A stretch of DNA of 64,000 nt from Delphinapterus leucas (taxonomy: Eukaryota; Chordata; Mammalia; Artiodactyla; Monodontidae), in contig NW_022098021.1 of the NCBI RefSeq assembly GCF_002288925.2, forward strand, positions 1,318,824 through 1,382,823, read 5' to 3'. Of this stretch, positions 58,225 through 64,000 are shown one piece after another; position 1 is the stretch's first letter, and each line of letters opens with the position of its first letter. The notes under the pieces were generated by a model. That model was not told the origin of the DNA. It did no database searches and was given only the letters and a program-made list of their open reading frames with translations. The position numbers were made by a program, and so were the translations under genes.

Positions 58225-58810
58225 GTGGTTTACATTATCCCTTAAAACAAAAGCCCCCAGTAGAAACAATGGGCAGTGAGAGTTTGGCGTTACCCACTAC
58301 TGCTGAATGTACGTGCAGCACCCAGCAATTCTCCTCCTGGGCATCTGCCCCTAAGAACTACGTATGTACGTACATGTGCTAGAATGTTGATGGCAGTCCT
58401 ATGTGTAGAAGCCTGAGACTGCAAGCTGCCCAACGGCCCACGCCCATCAACAGTAGACCAGATAAACTGTGTTTTATAACACAGCAGAGGAGGGAGCCAC
58501 AGCTGTATACAACAACACGCATGAATCGCACACGAAGAGAACGTTAATGAAAGAAGCCAGACACACAAGCACACGTCCTGTGTGACTCCATCCACGTGAG
58601 GCGCAGACCAGGCAAAGCCAGCTGATGCTACTGGGTGGGCAGGGGTCGGGGGAGCAGTGGCTGCAGGGAGTGTGAGGGGCTCACGGGAAAGCAGTCACGT
58701 TCTGCTTCTGGAACTGGGTGCTGGTTACTCACGTGTCCAGTTCATGAAAATTCGTCAAGTGTACATTTATGGCATGTATAGTTTTCTGCATATATGTTCT
58801 ATAAAAAGTT
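58225..58810 (+). repeat. old LINE-1 3' end
   Basis: 'cccagcaattctcctcctgg', 'gcccatcaacagtagaccag' and 'actgggtgctggttactcac' follow the LINE-1 3' order. Frames at 58188-58595 are this. Confidence 0.65.
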
Positions 58811-58894
58811 AAATGGAAGTTGATATCTTTAAACATACGTCTATAATTTTTAATGGATTTTGATGAATCTAATACAAAGGGAAACAATTACATT

Positions 58895-59110
58895 ATTACC
58901 ATCATCTAGTATTTGAGTGCTAACCATATGGCAAGTCCTATGTTAAATGCTTTACATGAATGAATCTCACTTAATCCTCACAAACATCCTACAGAGGCAG
59001 GCATGACTGTTAGCTCCACTTTCCAAATAGAAAACTAAGCCTTGGATTCATTACATAATGTGTTGGAGCAGAAAATCAAACTCAGGCAGTCCTAACTCCA
59101 GAGAATATAT
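58895..59110 (+). repeat. MIR SINE
   Basis: 'tctcacttaatcctcacaaa' and 'aaatcaaactcaggcagtcc' follow MIR order. Confidence 0.6.
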
Positions 59111-59712
59111 TCTTATCTATCTAGCTATTCTAAACTTTAGGTGAAGAGAATTCAGTCAGCTATATCAAGGCAAAATAGACATAGTGGTCTTCAGCTTCAC
59201 TCCACATAAATGTGTACTCATATTATTTCCAAGTGGAACCTCCAAGTGGCAAAAACACTAGCCACACTAGGTTTAACAAGCCGCAGCACAGACAATTTGT
59301 TTCCCACAATCAAAACACTTTATTTAGTTGCAGCTTATTTGTTCAGGCCTGAGAAAAAATAAATGTTGAGTTTCTAAAAATAAACTCTACTTTCCTGACT
59401 CAATTCTGTGCCTTAAGATTATTCACTCCAGTGACATAACGTACATCTTTAATTTAAGAAAACACAGCATGGCAGAAGAATATTAGCACAGCTAAACCTT
59501 AGCGCCATCATCCAACTTTTACGATGCTGCGTCAGTGGGCTGTATCTGAGGGATACGCAGATGACTCACACTCACAATGTAGAGTTACCAAGCAATTTAT
59601 GAATGAAAACAGAACAAATGCATTATGTAATAAAGTTTTAACAAAGGCAACACAGGGAAAATAATTCCATAATTAGTGAAAGCATTTGGTAATTTACCAA
59701 CATTAAATTTAC

Positions 59713-59816
59713 CTCTTTGGAGGGGGAAGCGGGAGATGTGAAAATTGTCATCCAATAGGACCATACAAACATAACAATGAACAGATGGAAAGCCACAAGG
59801 TAAACAACGGCCTTTC
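59713..59816 (-). CDS. ZDHHC20: ZDHHC20 exon 3 (transmembrane helix 2)
   Basis: A 104-bp exon encoding (G)KAVVYLVAFHLFIVMFVWSY then WMTIFTSPASPSKE. Acceptor AG is at 59818-59817 and the donor is GAG|GTAAAT. The hydrophobic run VVYLVAFHLFIVMFVW is the second membrane helix, and the following segment enters the cytosol. Product overall: palmitoyltransferase ZDHHC20, a multi-pass enzyme that transfers acyl groups from acyl-CoA to cysteines of membrane proteins such as EGFR (family knowledge). Confidence 0.95.
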
Positions 59817-62800
59817 CTGGTAAATAAAAACAAATAACATTTCATTGAATCCAGGTGAAAACAGGAAAAAGCATTATATATTAAAACACAATATTTAGGG
59901 TCAGGAGGCTCGATCCAATAAAAAATTTAATTAAAATGTACTAAAAACATCAAATATATACACTCCTTTATCTGCATGACGTTAACATTACAGATATGAA
60001 AAAACATTCTATTCCTGCATTTAAGGGTTATTGGCCTGGTTTATAAATAAAGACTGTATTCTGAGATGAGATTTGATTTCATTAAGTTGCTGAAGATTTA
60101 AGCTGAAATCTTATGAGCACCTCCTTCAAAAGCACTTCCTAAAAGTTAGATTTTAAGTGACTTAAAAATTATTATTTAATGTTCACTATGAACATTAAAT
60201 CCAAGGAACTATATACTGAAAATAAACAACTCAATTCCTGGACTGTCAGGAAAGGTATCCTAAATTCCATTGTCGTTTTCAACACGGGGTAACGAAAAAA
60301 TTTTAGCCACTCTGAATTTCTGCCATAACTGTTTCCTAAGTGGATTAGTGTAACATTGCAACATCTTTATCTCCAAATATTAACTCACTGATATAACTAA
60401 AAACTTTTTGTTGTGTTCTGTGGTTTTTCTATCTGTAAGAAGTGGGACTGGTTTCCATTAAGAAGCCAGAACTATTTACCAAGTGCTTAAATTCTTTTTC
60501 AGTTTGGAATGCAGCACCCCAAACTCACTGAAGAAAACAAAGCACAGATGAGCACAAAAGTTTGAGATTCTACTCATTTGTAAAGTTTGGATCAAATATT
60601 ACTTTTTCCAAAAGCCTCCTCCATTACTTTCAGAATTTATTATCCCTTCATACTATTCTCCCCAAATAATTTACTCAGGCTTCAATTAAAGCACTTGATG
60701 TGTTTCCTTTAAGTCAGCTGCTTAATATTGATAAGTTAATAAATGCAAAACACTTAGAACAGTGTCTGACACATAATAAATCCTCAATAAATATTGGCTA
60801 TTATTATCATTGCTGTCCAAGTATAGCAGTTCCTTATTCTCAAAAACTGGTTCTTTTTGTGCATTCCCTATTTCAGTGTTACCCAAGTATATAGACTGAT
60901 AAAAGTTTTCACTGGCCTGCAGTTAAATGAGAAACATTAAGAAAAATGTAGCGAAGTTTTTATAAAGCTAACATGTATTCAATTGGAAGTACTGTCCTTC
61001 CTTTGGTCTGAGGTTACTTTTCCTTATGGTTTTGGTTTTGAAAAAATGTTTTCACATAAAATAATGATACAAAATTGACAACTTGCTGGACCCCAGCATT
61101 TTCTTCTGCAATTATACTGGTCCATGTCTGGTCTAACAGAACAGAACCCTGAGACACACAGATGACTGATGCAGGAAGCCAGGGCTCGATGACCCTCACA
61201 ACGCACGGAGCACGTACTTCAACTTCTAGCTCCTAAAATCTCTTTCAAAGTAAACTTCTCATTCTTTTCACTGCTAGTGCAATAGTTCTTAAATTGTTGC
61301 TCATCTCATATGGGTCACTGCACAAGCCAATGGGCGCCCTTGCCTTCCAGTCTCTTGCTTCCAATCCATCTCAGTGGCCAGCGTAAAATATGTGGCTCAC
61401 CGTTTCTTATCCCCGTTGGCTATGAAATTCCTGGGAAATAGCTCCATCTACATGACTAATGAATGCATTCTAAAACTCTGGAACTTCCTATTTATTTTAA
61501 CTATAGCTACTCAAGTCAGCCCTTCTACCTACTGAAAGTCTACTAGAAGACATATAACGTTACCTTATTTCTAGCCCTCACAATGGTCTCGTGGGTATTC
61601 TTTCAGTTTACAAATGTGAAATCGAAGGCTCAGAAAATTTAATATCTTGCCCAGTGTTACTTACTTACTAAATGATAACGCCAGAATTCAAACCCATATA
61701 TGCTTGATAAAAACCCAAGGTCTTTGTCACTGTGTCATATCTAAACTAATTTTCCTCCGCTTTTTAAATTATTATCTTAGTGGTCACATCCTACTTCAGA
61801 GATAACATCTGGTGCCAAGACGAAGCCCTAACCACAACTTCCTTCTGTTCTCAAATATGCTTTCTTTTCACTTTCACAAAAACTGATGTCATCCTCGTAG
61901 AAAATTGTGGTTTCGCAAAATCTGCATTCCCTATCATTCCAGCTCCCTCTAGGCTAAACCCCATGGTCTGACCAATGGATTCAAAAGCATCCCTTCATTT
62001 ATTTCTCCTTTGGAAAAACAGGCTGGAGCTCAGTCTCCTGTTACACCAACACTGAAGCCATTTTTCAAGTCTGCAATTTTATCTTCACCTATAGCTCATT
62101 TCACTTCTTTATATTACTGCCTTGCCCCCATATTCAATCAAGTTTGTCAATCCTCATCTACGTATTATTGCATAGCTTGGTTACTTTAACTTTAAACTTC
62201 TTAATCACTGAGTTACTTACAACTAAGGCTAGAATACAGAACAATATACTTTAACATTTTTTAAACATTTAATATTTTTTAGACTATTTTTGCTCTCCGT
62301 AAGAACAAAAGCACATAGTTCTTGCCTTAAAAAATCTTAACCTTCAGTTAAAGAAAGAAAAGATAAAATAAATCTCTTAGTATATTGCCTGGAATATAGT
62401 AAGCACTTAATAGACGGTAGTTATCAAATTATAATATAAATAATAACAGGAGCTATTGTTTTTAAATAAGTTCAAATTAGTGTGATTACTAATAATCCCA
62501 TATACATGCTATAAACTATTGGTTAGAAGTAATACTTAAAGTAAAAGCTTAACTCATTAAATTAAATCAAAGTTCAAAGAAAAACTGAACCTATAAATCA
62601 AAAAGTCTGACTCAAAAATCACCTGTAACTGAATTAAGAAACAAATAAGCAAACAAAAAACTTTATTCAAAGACTCTCTGAAAGACATGGGGAAAATAGC
62701 CCCAAGAAATAATGATCCAAGTTAAAAGTTCTTTTATAAGAACTTCAGAAATTCTCTGCTTTCTATGTCTGTGCTTTCAACACACAGGAAACAGTTTTGA

Positions 62801-63756
62801 TTTTAAGCAAGAAAAACAAGCCTACCAAGATTGAGTCTGTATTTACTCTGTTACTGAGAAGTTAGATCCAAAGTCAACTTGAGATTTACATGCTTAATGC
62901 CTTCTATTTTCAACAATAAGAATATTTATTAATAATTTCTAGGGACTTCCCTTGCGGTCCAGTGGATAGGACTCAGCCCTTCCTCTGCAGGGTACACGAG
63001 TTGGATCCCTGGTCAGGGAACTAAGATCCTGCAAACTACACAGCTCGGCCAAAAAAACAACCACCACAAAAAAAAAGTTTCTAATTATTCAACTGTTTTA
63101 GAAATCCTCTGGATTTTCATATCTCAAATCAAATTTTATTTTTGAAATTTGATCTCAAAGGACTTAAAATTTTCTTTTATCTCAATAAAATTTTGAGTAA
63201 TGATTTTTCTCTCCAGACACTGTCTCTTTGATTAGTCATTAAAACTTTAATTCCATTTCAAAATGAACTAGTAATACAATTTACAAATTCAGAGTCTGGT
63301 TACTTAATTAAATGACTATGAGTAGTAAAGTACTATTTTAAACAAATGCATAAACAAGAGAACCACCAATAAAATTTAGACATCATGAAACACCTCCTCC
63401 TCAAACTTAGCTAGAACTTATATTAAAAATCTTTGAACCACTACTATAAAGAATTCTGAAGAATATACAAGGCAAAAATATGTATATAAATACATCAAAG
63501 AAGTTTGGGTACTAGATGCCTTACAAAATAACAGCAACTTCAATTTACATAAATAACACAAAGGAGAATATACTGAACGTATAAAAATAAACCTAATAAC
63601 ACATCTCCTTTTAATCACTTAAGCTTTAAGAATATATATCTTCTTCCTGGAAACCAAAACACACACAGTCATCACTAAATAACAAGTATATGGGCTGTAA
63701 TTAAGATACCATAAGTAGTCTACTTAACTTGAGAGTAAAAGTTAAAAGCGCCTTAC
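59817..63756 (-). other. ZDHHC20: ZDHHC20 intron 2
   Basis: A 3.9-kb AT-rich intron. One short SINE and two or three MIR/L2 traces (60735-60810, 61560-61740, 62380-62450) are present. The small frames have no support. Confidence 0.8.
62942..63060 (+). repeat. CHR SINE, short form
   Basis: Head 'agggacttcccttgcggtcc', tail 'cagctcggccaaaaaaa'. Confidence 0.88.
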
Positions 63757-63783
63757 CGTTTTCTCCATTTCCAGAAAGTGTAA
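63757..63783 (-). CDS. ZDHHC20: ZDHHC20 exon 2 (27-nt microexon)
   Basis: A 27-base exon between acceptor TTCTAG (AG at 63785-63784) and donor G|GTAAGG (GT at 63756-63755). With one base from exon 1 it encodes F-T-L-S-G-N-G-E-N-G, aligning residue for residue with remembered human FTIFGNEENG. It forms the loop between transmembrane helices 1 and 2. The phase (one base in, one base out) fits exon 3 exactly. Exon 1, which carries the start codon and helix 1, lies right of base 64000. The longer open frame through this exon is in another phase and is not the protein. Confidence 0.85.
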
Positions 63784-64000
63784 CTAGAATAGAAGAAAAC
63801 ACAGTGAATATATTTTAAACACTCGTATATAAACTTTATTTCAGGTTGACTATTCACCTTAATATCATTTTCATAAACATAAAATTTAGTTGTAAAATGT
63901 AAACAATAATGCAAATTCAGAACTGCACACTCAAAAACCATGGAAACACTAAAATTCAAATTCTTCTTTACCATAAACATTGCAATCACACTAAAATTTT
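63784..64000 (-). other. ZDHHC20: ZDHHC20 intron 1 (partial)
   Basis: AT-rich intron leading right out of the window toward exon 1. The 78-codon minus-strand frame at 63753-63989 reads through the microexon in the wrong phase and is not a protein. Confidence 0.75.

Larger units (their letters stand above)
54133..59712 (-). other. ZDHHC20: ZDHHC20 intron 3
   Basis: A 5.6-kb intron without CHR SINEs. It has MIR copies, an old LINE-1 3' end and L2-like scraps near 56700-56810 and 57340-57480. 54400-56130 shows no repeat or gene I can name. Confidence 0.8.

Noticed and set aside
451..63060. tRNA-like A and B boxes in CHR SINEs as possible tRNA genes
   Set aside because: They are SINE heads lacking a cloverleaf acceptor stem; no true tRNA gene was seen.
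1..64000. Bacterial-type features (operons, CRISPR arrays, insertion sequences, phage)
   Set aside because: All signals are those of a mammalian chromosome; no such feature is present.

Overview
The window is nuclear DNA from a placental mammal, almost certainly a cetacean or close relative. It has spliced vertebrate genes, a CpG-island promoter, LINE-1/L2/MIR/Tigger/MaLR repeats, and about thirty tRNA-derived CHR-type SINEs whose heads read 'cttccctggtgg.gcagtgg'. CHR SINEs are confined to the cetacean-hippo-ruminant clade. Three structural forms occur and are named in the entries: a long form (about 300-370 bp, with a serial 'acaactactgagccc' body and an AAATAAA tail), a short form (about 110-160 bp, 'gtccagtggtt' head, 'ggccaaaa' tail), and a GC-rich form (about 200 bp, 'gcggctgggcccgtgagcc' body, ending in poly(A)).

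Three protein genes are present, in the order known at human 13q12. (1) SKA3, minus strand: exons 1-5 at 16599-5564; the last exons lie left of base 1. It encodes the kinetochore Ska complex subunit 3. (2) MRPL57 (MRP63, mL63), plus strand: one 102-codon coding exon at 16925-17233, preceded by a short untranslated exon and a 110-bp intron. (3) ZDHHC20, minus strand: exons 2-12 at 63783-23022 plus a roughly 4.9-kb 3'UTR ending near 18140; exon 1 lies right of base 64000. All splice phases close. The ZDHHC20 exons give 326 residues which, with the 39 residues that human exon 1 supplies, equal the human length of 365 aa.

Layout: 1-5563 SKA3 intron 5 with a 2.75-kb broken LINE-1; 5564-16599 SKA3 exons and introns; 16270-17450 CpG island with a divergent SKA3/MRPL57 promoter; 17490-18140 a small convergent intergenic gap; 18140-23021 ZDHHC20 3'UTR, free of SINEs; 23060-64000 ZDHHC20 introns, repeat-rich at 26.5-30 kb and 33-42.7 kb and SINE-poor at 53.8-62.9 kb.

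The three genes do not share a pathway. SKA3 works in mitosis, MRPL57 in mitochondrial translation and ZDHHC20 in protein S-acylation. SKA3 and MRPL57 share a promoter; MRPL57 and ZDHHC20 converge. I found no previously undescribed gene system. The best leads are the promoter's motif stack, an in-frame ZDHHC20 exon with a weak donor beside a (UG)17 tract, a SINE-bounded inversion inside a LINE-1, and an unusually long direct repeat bracketing that LINE-1.
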